Source of the DNA: QNYZ01 sp964577615
GTDB taxonomy: Bacteria > Desulfobacterota > Desulfobacteria > Desulfobacterales > QNYZ01
Assembly (NCBI GenBank): GCA_964577615.1
Contig: CAZNZW010000057.1
Span: forward strand, 1-19,346
Reading direction: 5' to 3'
DNA: 19,346 nucleotides
Below, in pieces: positions 8,512 through 15,172 of this stretch; position 1 is the stretch's first letter, and every line of letters starts with the position of its first letter. Under the pieces are notes generated by a model. It worked only from the letters and a program-made list of their open reading frames with translations. It had not been told where the DNA came from and did not search any database. A program made the translations under genes and the position numbers.

Positions 8512-9762
8512 CTAATGTTTGAAGCTTCGCTGGCCGGTATAGACCATGGTCGCGCCAGCTTCATTGCAGGCTTCAATGGACTGGTAGTCGTTTGTTGATC
8601 CCCCGGGCTGAATGACCGACGTCACCCCTTCTTTCAGCCCCACATCGATTCCATCCCGGAAAGGGAAGAAGGCATCACTGACCATGGTGGCGCCGGTCAG
8701 GCCGCCGTTCTCCCGGCGGACACGCGCATCGATTTCCGCTTTTTGATCGGGATCCGACAGGTCGTTGTAGGCAACACCCATGGCGTCGAAGCAATAGCGG
8801 TCGGCCTGTTTGCGGTATGCCTTGTCCCGGGCAATTTCGGCCACACCGACGCGGTCCTGCTCTCCGGTACCGATACCTACTGTTGTCTGGTTTTTAACAT
8901 AGATAACAGAATTGGACGTAATGCCTGCTTCCACCAGCCAGCCGAAGAGCATGTCTTCGGTCTGGGCAGCGGTCGGTTCTTTTTTGATGCGGTAGGTTTT
9001 CCCTTTGTATTCACATTCGGCCAGGGTCAGGTCGGCCGCTGACCGGCTGTTGGGCACAAAGGACCACTGGGCGATCAAGCCGCCGTCAATCAGGTTTTTA
9101 AAATCCACGTAGCGCTGCCCTACAAAGGTTTCCAGCCGTGCGATGTTTTCGATCCGAATGACCCGCAGATTTTTTCTTCTCCCCAGAATATCAAGCGTCC
9201 CCTCTTCAAAATCCGGCGCCACAACAACTTCGGCATATTGATCTGAAATCGCTTCGGCCGTTGTTTTGTCTACTGCCCGGTTGACGGCAATACAGCCGCC
9301 GAAAGCGGCAACCCGGTCGGCCATGTAGGCCCGGTGATAGGCATCGGCCAGAGCATCGGCCCGGGCGACACCGCAGGGGTTATTGTGCTTGACAATAACC
9401 ACTGTCGGCCGATTTTTAAAATAGCGGAGAATATTTAAAGCGTTGTCTGCATCGGTCAGGTTGGTTTTTCCGGGGTGCTTGCCGGATTGGAGCAGTTCGA
9501 TATCCGACGCCAGATATTGTCCGGGCTGGATCATTTTTGTTTCGCCCAGCAGGAGGTTGCCGTTGATCAGCTTATACAGCGCCGCCTCCTGGCCGGGATT
9601 TTCGCCATAGCGCAGACCTTTTGAAACGCCGTCGATATCCCACAGCACTTTTTCGTAAAACAGCGTCTGCCGGGTTTTCTCATCGACAAAACTGATTTCC
9701 ATCCGGGGCGGAAAATGGTCCGCGACAATTGTTTTATACATTTTTTTAAGATCTTCAGCCAT
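8512..9762 (-). CDS. purH: Stand-alone AICAR transformylase (PurH C-terminal half)
   Basis: 416 residues catalysing formyl transfer from 10-formyl-THF to AICAR, the penultimate step of IMP synthesis. The conserved RYGENPGQEAA segment lies at 51-61 (most PurH have His where this has Gly), the catalytic KHNNPCG is at 125-131, and FFPFRDGID and IQPGGSTND occur near the C-terminus. It lacks the IMP cyclohydrolase half, which is a separate gene 59 bases upstream. Its own GAAGGAG lies 8 bases before ATG 9762, and about 50 extra residues precede RYGENP, so this is an organised split rather than a frameshift. A small hairpin (GCGATG 9786-9791 with CATCGC 9798-9803) sits in the gap. Gene symbol is used for the domain equivalent. 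Confidence 0.93.
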   Translation of the reverse strand: MAEDLKKMYKTIVADHFPPRMEISFVDEKTRQTLFYEKVLWDIDGVSKGLRYGENPGQEAALYKLINGNLLLGETKMIQPGQYLASDIELLQSGKHPGKTNLTDADNALNILRYFKNRPTVVIVKHNNPCGVARADALADAYHRAYMADRVAAFGGCIAVNRAVDKTTAEAISDQYAEVVVAPDFEEGTLDILGRRKNLRVIRIENIARLETFVGQRYVDFKNLIDGGLIAQWSFVPNSRSAADLTLAECEYKGKTYRIKKEPTAAQTEDMLFGWLVEAGITSNSVIYVKNQTTVGIGTGEQDRVGVAEIARDKAYRKQADRYCFDAMGVAYNDLSDPDQKAEIDARVRRENGGLTGATMVSDAFFPFRDGIDVGLKEGVTSVIQPGGSTNDYQSIEACNEAGATMVYTGQRSFKH

Positions 9763-9821
9763 TTCGGGGCTCCTTCAATAGATGGGCGATGGATGAACAT
9801 CGCGGTGAAAGCCTGACTTTT

Positions 9822-10493
9822 TTAATAACACGCCCGGACATCTTCAAAACGGCAATCGGCCAGGTAGCCGGCAATGGCTGTGTCGTAAGTGGCCGTATGG
9901 GCAAATGCCTTGCGGGCGAGCTCAAAACGAAGGGCCAGAGACGTGTCGCCGTTTTGCCTGTCCAGTTCGGAAAGAATTGCCGGGTAGTCGCCGGGCTCCA
10001 CAACCGCCGCGACCCGCAGAAAATTTTTGGCCGCGGCCCGGATCATACACGGGCCGCCAATGTCGATGTTGCCCCGGGCCTGTTCAGGGGTCACGCCCTC
10101 GCGGGCAATGGTTGCCTTGAACGGATACAGGTTGACGATAACCATGTCGATGGGCACGGCGCCGGTCCGTTTAAGATCCTGGGCGTGGGCGTCATTATAC
10201 GTCTCGGTCAGAAGACCCAGATAAATTTTAAAGTCGAGCGTTTTGACCAGGCCACCCTGGGTTTCCGGCTGGCCGGTATAATCGGCCACCCGGGTCAGGT
10301 GATCCGCTGCCTGTGTCTGGAGAATATCCGCAATCCGGGTAAACGTCCCTCCGGTGGAAAAAATCCGGACATCCGGCACCCGCTGAACCAGTTCCGGGAT
10401 AAAGGATTCCAGACCTGATTTATCCGATACACTGATCAAAACATGCTTGACGGCGACCCGGTCGTCTGCCTTGCCGACTACGTTGATTCCCAT
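9822..10493 (-). CDS. purH: Stand-alone IMP cyclohydrolase (PurH N-terminal half)
   Basis: 223 residues forming an MGS-like fold that closes FAICAR to IMP. Landmarks: SVSDKSGL at 21-28, FSTGGT at 45-50, VKTLDFK at 83-89, NLYPF at 121-125 and NIDIGGPCMIRAAAKNF at 142-158. By alignment with vertebrate ATIC the residues K84, Y123, D144 and K156 correspond to the catalytic K66, Y104, D125 and K137, so the enzyme should be active. The usual HPK/HP after KTL is replaced by DFK. The ribosome-binding site AGGAGG lies 10 bases before ATG 10493. It ends where the linker to the transformylase would begin in a fused PurH and is followed by that enzyme as its own gene, so both last steps of purine synthesis are kept together. 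Confidence 0.93.
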   Translation of the reverse strand: MGINVVGKADDRVAVKHVLISVSDKSGLESFIPELVQRVPDVRIFSTGGTFTRIADILQTQAADHLTRVADYTGQPETQGGLVKTLDFKIYLGLLTETYNDAHAQDLKRTGAVPIDMVIVNLYPFKATIAREGVTPEQARGNIDIGGPCMIRAAAKNFLRVAAVVEPGDYPAILSELDRQNGDTSLALRFELARKAFAHTATYDTAIAGYLADCRFEDVRACY

Positions 10494-10507
10494 GTTAGTT
10501 CATCCTC

Positions 10508-10972
10508 CTATTGGTTCGCGGCTTTGCCGGTCAGCTGGTGGATATCGATTTTGATGACGGTCACCTGATTGACATCCGCATCTGAAAACGTAAACGTTTT
10601 TCCAGCATAATGCGTCATGATGATGTTGAGCGCAGCTTTTTTGGCATCCGGTTCAGTAACGAACCGGGCCGTACCGAATCCGATGACGCTTTTATAACGC
10701 GTGCCCCAGCTGCAGCCGTCATCCGCCTGGCCGGCAACAATCTCAACGTTCTCGTCAAATTCGAAACAGACTTCGGAATTGTTTTTCAGAATGTCGATTT
10801 TACGGCCCTTTAAGGCCGAATGAAAGTAGAGGGCGTTATCGGCAAAACCGAAGTTCAGCGGGACAATATACGGTGCATCACCGTCCACCATGGCCAGTCG
10901 GCAGACGTCCGCTTTGTGGATAATGGCTTCGATCTCGTTCCGGTCCGAAATTTCCTTGTCTTTTCTGCGCAT
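10508..10972 (-). CDS. NimA-like pyridoxamine 5'-phosphate oxidase-family flavin protein
   Basis: 154 residues from ATG 10972, preceded by AAAGGGAG; a longer frame from 10993 runs through the ribosome-binding site and is less likely. The split-barrel flavin-binding fold is indicated by CRLAMVDGDAPYIVPLNFGF (24-43), HSALKGRKIDIL (51-62), the GFGTARFV strand (98-105) and the C-terminal IKIDIHQLTGK, the pattern of the Pyridox_ox_2/NimA group. Members bind FMN or FAD (some bind heme) and include nitroimidazole-resistance reductases; the true substrate here is unknown. It lies 14 bases upstream of the IMP cyclohydrolase gene in the same direction, so the two are probably cotranscribed from the promoter candidate at 11018-11046. 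Confidence 0.85.
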   Translation of the reverse strand: MRRKDKEISDRNEIEAIIHKADVCRLAMVDGDAPYIVPLNFGFADNALYFHSALKGRKIDILKNNSEVCFEFDENVEIVAGQADDGCSWGTRYKSVIGFGTARFVTEPDAKKAALNIIMTHYAGKTFTFSDADVNQVTVIKIDIHQLTGKAANQ

Positions 10973-11017
10973 GTAGGCTCCCTTTGGTTGCAATCTGTTC
11001 AGTCAGGATTAAATTTG

Positions 11018-11046
11018 ATGATATAATAATCGCCGCCGGGATGCAA
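11018..11046 (-). promoter_or_regulatory. Sigma-70-like promoter candidate for the NimA-like/purH genes
   Basis: On the minus strand TTGCAT (11041-11046) and TATCAT (11018-11023, 5 of 6 bases of the consensus -10) are separated by exactly 17 bases. Transcription would begin near 11011, about 39 bases before the start codon at 10972. The surrounding sequence is AT-rich compared with the flanking genes. Confidence 0.45.
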
Positions 11047-11061
11047 GGTTCGGCCATCCCC

Positions 11062-11083
11062 GGCCGATTGTCAAACATCGGCC
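11062..11083 (-). terminator. Hairpin after the metallo-hydrolase gene
   Basis: GGCCGAT (11062-11068) pairs perfectly with ATCGGCC (11077-11083) around an 8-base loop, 24 bases beyond the stop codon of the minus-strand metallo-hydrolase. No T-run follows on the minus strand, so efficient intrinsic termination is not assured. Its placement between a stop codon and the next promoter candidate supports a 3'-end role. Confidence 0.4.
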
Positions 11084-11107
11084 CCGGGCTGCCTTCGGAT
11101 CAGACCG

Positions 11108-11818
11108 TCAGACGATCTGCATCAGGCTTTCCCAGCGGTGCCAGGCCGTATCGGCCACCATCCCGCGGCTTTTCAATACGTTGATCAATTCAGGCGTATT
11201 AAAACGTAGATAGGGATTGACTTTTTTCTCATCTGCCAGGGTTGAGCAAACGTGCCGGGGATCATATTTTTCGAGATACGGATCGATATGTCTGTTTTCC
11301 GGTTCGAGCAGACGGGCAAATCGCATCGATTCCGCCACATAATCATGCCCGGCATAAACGATTGTATCGTCCGGGAAAGAGAGCAGCAAAAGGATGGAAT
11401 GATAAAATGCCGCCAGATTCCCGGAAAAACAGTTGCCGATTGTTCCATTAAACAGCGTGTCGCCGGAAAGAATAAAATGATCTGTCGCAAAGACCAGCGA
11501 GTCCCTGGTATGTCCTGGCGTGGCATGTATCTGGATGGGTGTATCTTCAAGAACAATTTTCCGGCGGGCGGCCAGAGAAGCAGTGCCCAGGTATTGTGCA
11601 CCGCTGTGGCGGATAAGCGCCTGGTTGCCCGAGGTATGGTCGTCATGCGCATGCGTATTGGCAATATACCGGAGGGCCAATCCCCGGTTTGAGCAGAATG
11701 CGAGGATCTCGGCCACGGCACCGCCGTCAATGGCCAGGGCGGTTTTCCTGCCGAAAACAAGATAGCCAAGGTTGTCGCTGCCATAGCGGAACTGCCGGAT
11801 ATGCATTCTTTCTTTCAT
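11108..11818 (-). CDS. MBL-fold metallo-hydrolase, glyoxalase II-like
   Basis: 236 residues from ATG 11818, with AAGGAGG five bases upstream; five extra in-frame residues upstream overlap that site and are rejected. The binuclear metal site is complete: THAHDDH gives H56, H58, D60 and H61, then H103 in TPGHT, D120 in SGDTLF and H158 in GHDY. The C-terminal segment NPYLRFNTPELINVL resembles the substrate-binding domain of hydroxyacylglutathione hydrolase, which hydrolyses S-lactoylglutathione. In an anaerobe a different thiol ester or a persulfide could be the substrate. It is transcribed divergently from the uncharacterised protein at 12462 across a long intergenic region. Confidence 0.88.
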   Translation of the reverse strand: MKERMHIRQFRYGSDNLGYLVFGRKTALAIDGGAVAEILAFCSNRGLALRYIANTHAHDDHTSGNQALIRHSGAQYLGTASLAARRKIVLEDTPIQIHATPGHTRDSLVFATDHFILSGDTLFNGTIGNCFSGNLAAFYHSILLLLSFPDDTIVYAGHDYVAESMRFARLLEPENRHIDPYLEKYDPRHVCSTLADEKKVNPYLRFNTPELINVLKSRGMVADTAWHRWESLMQIV

Positions 11819-11824
11819 CACGCC

Positions 11825-11836
11825 TCCTTGCAAGGA
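11825..11836. repeat. Perfect 12-bp palindrome over the ribosome-binding site of the metallo-hydrolase
   Basis: TCCTTGCAAGGA is an exact palindrome without a spacer. Its AAGGA half is part of the AAGGAGG ribosome-binding site on the minus strand, and it lies about 8-20 bases downstream of the predicted transcription start. Position and symmetry suit a dimeric repressor, but no regulator can be named. Confidence 0.5.
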
Positions 11837-11850
11837 TTGGGAGCTGCTTT

Positions 11851-11879
11851 TTTATACGTATGTTTTTGGATCCGTGCAA
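11851..11879 (-). promoter_or_regulatory. Promoter candidate for the metallo-hydrolase
   Basis: On the minus strand TTGCAC (11874-11879) and TATAAA (11851-11856, 5 of 6 consensus bases) are 17 bases apart. The palindrome ATACGTAT (11854-11861) overlaps the -10. The predicted start near 11844 gives a leader of about 25 bases. Confidence 0.5.
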
Positions 11880-12348
11880 TTGTTTAAGGTTGACAGGTGG
11901 CCATTGATGCGTTATTTAATCTAAATACATATATCCCATACCGATGGAAACGGGAAGTAGTTGGCAGCTGGAAAATATAATTTTCTGGGTCGTTATTAAT
12001 TACGCCGGTTTTTTGGTTTAAATTGCCGAAAAACAATCAGTATCCTCCCAAACCAATTACATTCAGGCCCGGTGAGACATTCTGCCACTGCTTGCAAGTT
12101 TTAACTTTGAACCAAATTCAAGAATAAATATGCGATAAAACAATAAGTTGCAATTCGAATCCGGTCGGTGTTTCGAGAATTGATCCTCCCGCCGATGTGG
12201 TGACGTGTCAACGTATGGCAGGGGTCTCCTGTAAACCGGTTTTCGACGGTGCCCGCAGACTCCCGGTCCGTGATGGCATACACGCAAAAAAATCCTGGAT
12301 TACCGGTGATATTTTATATTCATTCAACGTTTGTTCTCAATCGAAGTA
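11880..12348. other. Long AT-richer intergenic stretch without a convincing gene
   Basis: I found no gene with a plausible start signal and family here; minus-strand frames of 60 and 74 codons between 12063 and 12287 look random and are not supported. Visible elements are a plus-strand TTGACA (11890-11895) followed 19 bases later by TTTAAT (11915-11920), a possible promoter that would give a transcript of over 500 bases before the next gene, and an AT-rich hairpin GAAAAT/ATTTTC (11971-11985). It could hold a small RNA or a long leader, but no known RNA family is recognisable. Confidence 0.5.
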
Positions 12349-12381
12349 TTCACCATGCCAATACAAACGATATTATCGTTT
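12349..12381 (+). promoter_or_regulatory. Promoter candidate with a 17-bp palindromic operator over its -10
   Basis: TTCACC (12349-12354) and TATTAT (12371-12376, 5 of 6 consensus) are 16 bases apart. AAACGATA (12365-12372) and TATCGTTT (12374-12381) form a perfect 8-bp inverted repeat around a single central T, and this repeat covers the -10. Transcription would start near 12383, about 79 bases before the gene at 12462. A protein bound to the palindrome would block the polymerase directly. Confidence 0.5.
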
Positions 12382-12461
12382 TAAACAGGCTCTTAGATGG
12401 GAAGGCCAGAGCGCAGCAAATACCCTTAGTTTAACTTTTAATTTTATCTTGGAGAGCTCAA

Positions 12462-13070
12462 ATGGACGACTTTCTTTACAATGTCAGAACCGGGAACATC
12501 AAAAACATGAACAAACCCAACCGGCGATTTGATAATAACCGGTTTAAAGGCCAGGAACGGTCATATAATAAATCCAACAATCGGTACCCGGCCAACAAAG
12601 ATCAACGCAAGGGATATGTGAATTACCGTTCGTTATCCACCGATCAGTTCACGACGTTGAAGGACCTGCTGGGGGCCGTCGTCGAGAACCAGAAACGCCA
12701 GCTGACGCTGGCCGAATCGGGGGCCGCGCGGCAGGAACGGCAAACCGTGGCCATTGAAACGATTGCCAAACACCTGGGGCGGCTGGCGAAAGCATCGCCT
12801 GGCGCGGCCGTGGCCAAAACAGATTCAGCTTCCACGATATCACCGGCGGTGCCCGGCCCGGCCGCGACGATGTCTTCCTCTCACAGTGACTCCTCACAAG
12901 CCAAGCCAAAATCCCGTCCAGAACTTGTCTCATTAATTACGAAATTGCGCGATCAGCGGCTCAGTTACGATAAAATCGCCCTTGAATTTGAAAAAATGCA
13001 GGTGCCGACCCTTTCGGGGCGGGGACACTGGCGGGGACAGACCATCTACCGGTTGTTTAAAGAAGGATAA
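12462..13070 (+). CDS. Uncharacterised basic protein with C-terminal recombinase-like HTH
   Basis: 202 residues; GGAGAG lies 5 bases before ATG 12462. I do not recognise a named family. Residues 17-52 are very rich in Asn, Arg and Lys and probably disordered, a composition seen in nucleic-acid-binding tails. Residues 60-112 are likely helical and rich in Gln, Glu and Ala. Residues 112-152 are an Ala/Ser/Pro linker. Residues 153-202 look like a small helix-turn-helix with the pattern LSYDKIALEFEKMQVPT followed by GRGHW and QTIYRLF, similar to the HTH that ends large serine recombinases, but no catalytic recombinase domain is present. DNA binding is therefore inferred; the role is unknown. The palindrome over its own promoter makes autoregulation a reasonable guess. 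It lacks cysteines, a signal peptide and membrane segments. Confidence 0.75.
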   Translation: MDDFLYNVRTGNIKNMNKPNRRFDNNRFKGQERSYNKSNNRYPANKDQRKGYVNYRSLSTDQFTTLKDLLGAVVENQKRQLTLAESGAARQERQTVAIETIAKHLGRLAKASPGAAVAKTDSASTISPAVPGPAATMSSSHSDSSQAKPKSRPELVSLITKLRDQRLSYDKIALEFEKMQVPTLSGRGHWRGQTIYRLFKEG

Positions 13071-13107
13071 GTCGTTACCCCTCCTGACTGCAATTTTCTC
13101 GTGGCCA

Positions 13108-13136
13108 TTGCCGCCGGCGATTCACTCTGGTAATAT
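13108..13136 (+). promoter_or_regulatory. Extended -10 promoter candidate for the oxidoreductase/lolA pair
   Basis: TTGCCG (13108-13113, 4 of 6 consensus) is 17 bases from TAATAT (13131-13136, 4 of 6), with TGG directly upstream of the -10 as in extended -10 promoters. Transcription would begin near 13143, about 41 bases before the start codon at 13184. Confidence 0.35.
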
Positions 13137-13172
13137 CGACAAACGGAGTGCCCGAAATTCTTGAATCGCCGG
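13114..13172. repeat. Perfect 11-bp inverted repeat flanking the oxidoreductase promoter
   Basis: CCGGCGATTCA (13114-13124) and TGAATCGCCGG (13162-13172) are exact reverse complements 37 bases apart. The left arm lies in the spacer of the candidate promoter and the right arm runs into the GGGGTG ribosome-binding site (13171-13176). In a read-through transcript from the upstream gene the arms could form a stem hiding that site. Confidence 0.65.
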
Positions 13173-13183
13173 GGTGAATATTA

Positions 13184-14374
13184 ATGTCCTTCAAGGTCGC
13201 TGTCATCGGTGGCGGACCGGCCGGTGCTGTCTGCAGTCTTTACCTGGCCCGGGCCGGTGTCGATGTTTTTTTGTTCGAACGGGATTCGCACCGCGAAAAA
13301 CCATGCGGCGGCGGATTAACCCTGCGCGCCCTGGCCGTATTGCCCGATGAAAAAACACTGCAGATTGAGGCCGCGGATATTACCCGCTTTCGCCTGATTT
13401 CTCCCGGTGGCCGCCGGATTGATCTGGACCTGGCCGATGATCCGATCCGTATCGTTTCCCGGTGGCGCCTGGATCATGCCCTGCGCCGCCTGGCCCTGTC
13501 GCACGGGGCCGCAGTAATCGAAGAAACGGTTCGAAAGCCAACCCCTATGCCCGGCGGGGGATGGCGGATCAATGGACGGCTGGTGGATGTTGTTGTCGGG
13601 GCCGGTGGTATTCATGACCCGGTGGCCCGGTTGTTCGGGCGGTCGAAACCCGGACGGCGCCGGAAGGGGCGGACGTTTGGGTTTTTTGTTCCCGGGCGGT
13701 TTTCCGGACGAATTGTCTGTCGATTTTTCCCGGGTCTGCACGGATATGCCTGGTGGTTTCCCCGATCGGATCATGCCAGCCTGGGGATTGAATGCTTCAG
13801 GGGCCAATTTGATATTGCGAAGGCGCGTGTGCTGCTCAATCGCTTTGTCCGCCGGGATCTGGATATTTCGGACCGGGTCCGACGGTCGATCGCTTCCGGC
13901 CGGGCCCGGCCATTTGCATGGGCCGAACCGATCCCAACGTCTAAAATGTTAAAAAAAAGAACGGTTCATGGCCCGGACTGGCTTCTGACCGGCGATGCCG
14001 CCGGGCTGGTGGACGGTGTTACCGGTGAAGGGATTCCGTATGCGCTGTTAAGCGGTCGTCTGGCTGCGGAGGCGATCCTGGCCGGGCGCCTGGCAGATTA
14101 TTCCGCATCCTTGAAAACAAAAATACAACCCGAATTGATTGCGGCGGCGCGAATGTCGCCGCTGTTTTATCAGTCGATTATTTTGCGGGGGACATTTTTC
14201 ATGCTGGGCCATAGCCGAACCATGCAGCGCATGGCCCGGGATATGGCCGTCGGCCGCCAGCGCTATGCGCACGGCATCCGGCGCATGTTTGCTGATGCCC
14301 CCGCCATCCTCCGGGAAACTACCCGGTCCCTGTTCCACCGTACCAGAGAAAAAGGAGATTTGCATGCGTCTTAA
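13184..14374 (+). CDS. Geranylgeranyl reductase-family FAD-dependent oxidoreductase
   Basis: 396 residues. The FAD-binding Rossmann motif is VIGGGPAGAVC (7-17), with FERD ending the second strand. KPCGGGL (39-45) is the signature of the geranylgeranyl reductase family, and GDAAGLVDGVTGEGI (270-284) is the second FAD-contacting segment. Family members reduce isoprenoid double bonds in chlorophyll, archaeal lipid or menaquinone side chains; which prenyl substrate is used here cannot be read. The weak ribosome-binding site GGGGTG lies 7 bases before ATG 13184. The 3' end overlaps lolA by 11 bases, so the two are translationally coupled, hinting at a role linked to the cell envelope. No signal peptide is seen. 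Confidence 0.88.
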   Translation: MSFKVAVIGGGPAGAVCSLYLARAGVDVFLFERDSHREKPCGGGLTLRALAVLPDEKTLQIEAADITRFRLISPGGRRIDLDLADDPIRIVSRWRLDHALRRLALSHGAAVIEETVRKPTPMPGGGWRINGRLVDVVVGAGGIHDPVARLFGRSKPGRRRKGRTFGFFVPGRFSGRIVCRFFPGLHGYAWWFPRSDHASLGIECFRGQFDIAKARVLLNRFVRRDLDISDRVRRSIASGRARPFAWAEPIPTSKMLKKRTVHGPDWLLTGDAAGLVDGVTGEGIPYALLSGRLAAEAILAGRLADYSASLKTKIQPELIAAARMSPLFYQSIILRGTFFMLGHSRTMQRMARDMAVGRQRYAHGIRRMFADAPAILRETTRSLFHRTREKGDLHAS

Positions 14375-15032
14375 AATCGCCGCCGGTATCGCTGTCTGGA
14401 TATTTCTTGTTACAGTGTCTTATGCCGACACCCCTGCCATCAATAATAAAGGAGATGCCCGTTCGGTGCTGAGCGGCATCGAAAAACGATATTCTGCCAT
14501 CGGGTTTTCGGCCCGGTTTCAGCAGTTCTCAACCTTAAAGGCCATGGAGATCGTCGATACGGCCAGCGGGTCGATTGTTGTCAAGCGGCCCGGAATGATG
14601 AAGTGGGCATATGAGTCTCCTGAAAAGCAGGTCATTGTTTCCGATGGCCACCGGTTGTGGGTGTATCGGCCCGAAGACAACCAGGTCATGGTGGGCAGCG
14701 CGCCGTCTTTTTTCGGCAATGGCAAGGGCGCCGGCTTTTTGTCCGACTTGACGGATCTGGAGAAGCGGTTTGAGATTTCACGGCAGCCGGATACGCCGGC
14801 CGGCGATTACAGCCTTGCTTTGAAGCCCAGGGAAAAAACGCAGGATATCAGCCAGATCCGTCTCGTTGTTTCAAAAGAGACATTTGACATTACCAGAATT
14901 ATCACGGTCAACGGGTACGGGGATGAGACGCGTATCCAGCTATCCGATATCCGCTTCCCGGAAAAGATAGATGATTCGACATTTGTCTTTACCATCCCCG
15001 CCGGTGCGGATGTCATTAAAATCGATGAATAG
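14364..15032 (+). CDS. lolA: Outer-membrane lipoprotein carrier protein LolA
   Basis: 222 residues from ATG 14364, preceded by AAAGGAG; the frame is open far upstream inside the previous gene but only this start gives a signal peptide. Residues 1-21 form a Sec signal ending in SYA. The mature protein has the LolA pattern: an early ARFQQFSTLK strand, GSIVVKRPGMMKWAYESPEKQ (the Pro-Gly-x-x-x-Trp feature of LolA), DGHRLWVYRPEDNQV, and a C-terminal region with INGYGDET-like turns and DDSTFVFTIPAGADVI. LolA ferries lipoproteins across the periplasm to the outer membrane, so the organism is diderm. It is coupled to the upstream oxidoreductase and followed by a terminator, ending the transcription unit. 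LolA-like proteins also occur in aryl-polyene and glycolipid clusters, but no such genes are next to it here. Confidence 0.9.
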   Translation: MRLKIAAGIAVWIFLVTVSYADTPAINNKGDARSVLSGIEKRYSAIGFSARFQQFSTLKAMEIVDTASGSIVVKRPGMMKWAYESPEKQVIVSDGHRLWVYRPEDNQVMVGSAPSFFGNGKGAGFLSDLTDLEKRFEISRQPDTPAGDYSLALKPREKTQDISQIRLVVSKETFDITRIITVNGYGDETRIQLSDIRFPEKIDDSTFVFTIPAGADVIKIDE

Positions 15033-15060
15033 GCGCGGGCCGTTTCCAGGGGCAGCGGGC

Positions 15061-15086
15061 GGCCAAACGGTATTGGCCTGTTTTTT
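15061..15086 (+). terminator. Rho-independent terminator of the oxidoreductase-lolA unit
   Basis: GGCCAA (15061-15066) pairs with TTGGCC (15073-15078) around a 6-base loop and is followed by TG and six T residues (15081-15086), 28 bases after the lolA stop. It works for the plus strand only; the converging yebC operon has no comparable T-run here. Confidence 0.85.
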
Positions 15087-15172
15087 ATCGTAGCGGCGGC
15101 AGGGCTCCCACTACTGGTTTTTACCGGAAGACCTTCCGTCTCCCGGCAGCAGGGGGATTGAGCGGGCAGCCG

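Noticed and set aside
9763..9821. Frameshift breaking a fused purH
   Set aside because: Both halves have their own ribosome-binding sites, the first ends cleanly, and the second has an N-terminal extension, so a true gene split fits better.
11069..11074. Minus-strand perfect TTGACA as a -35 box
   Set aside because: No -10-like hexamer at 16-19 bases, and the hexamer is the loop of the hairpin at 11062-11083.
12148..12168. T-loop-like AATTCGAATCC suggesting a tRNA remnant
   Set aside because: The flanking bases do not pair as a T stem and no anticodon arm precedes it.
12063..12287. Small minus-strand ORFs of 60-74 codons in the gene-free region
   Set aside because: Poor composition, no ribosome-binding site with good spacing, no family resemblance; two overlapping frames compete.
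12462..13070. HTH protein as a mobile-element recombinase
   Set aside because: Only the terminal HTH-like segment resembles recombinases; no catalytic serine or tyrosine domain, flanking repeats or attachment-site duplication are seen.
15093..15128. CGGAA/TTCCG hairpin near 15124 as terminator for the yebC operon
   Set aside because: On the minus strand it is followed by A-rich rather than T-rich sequence and the stem is only 5 bp.
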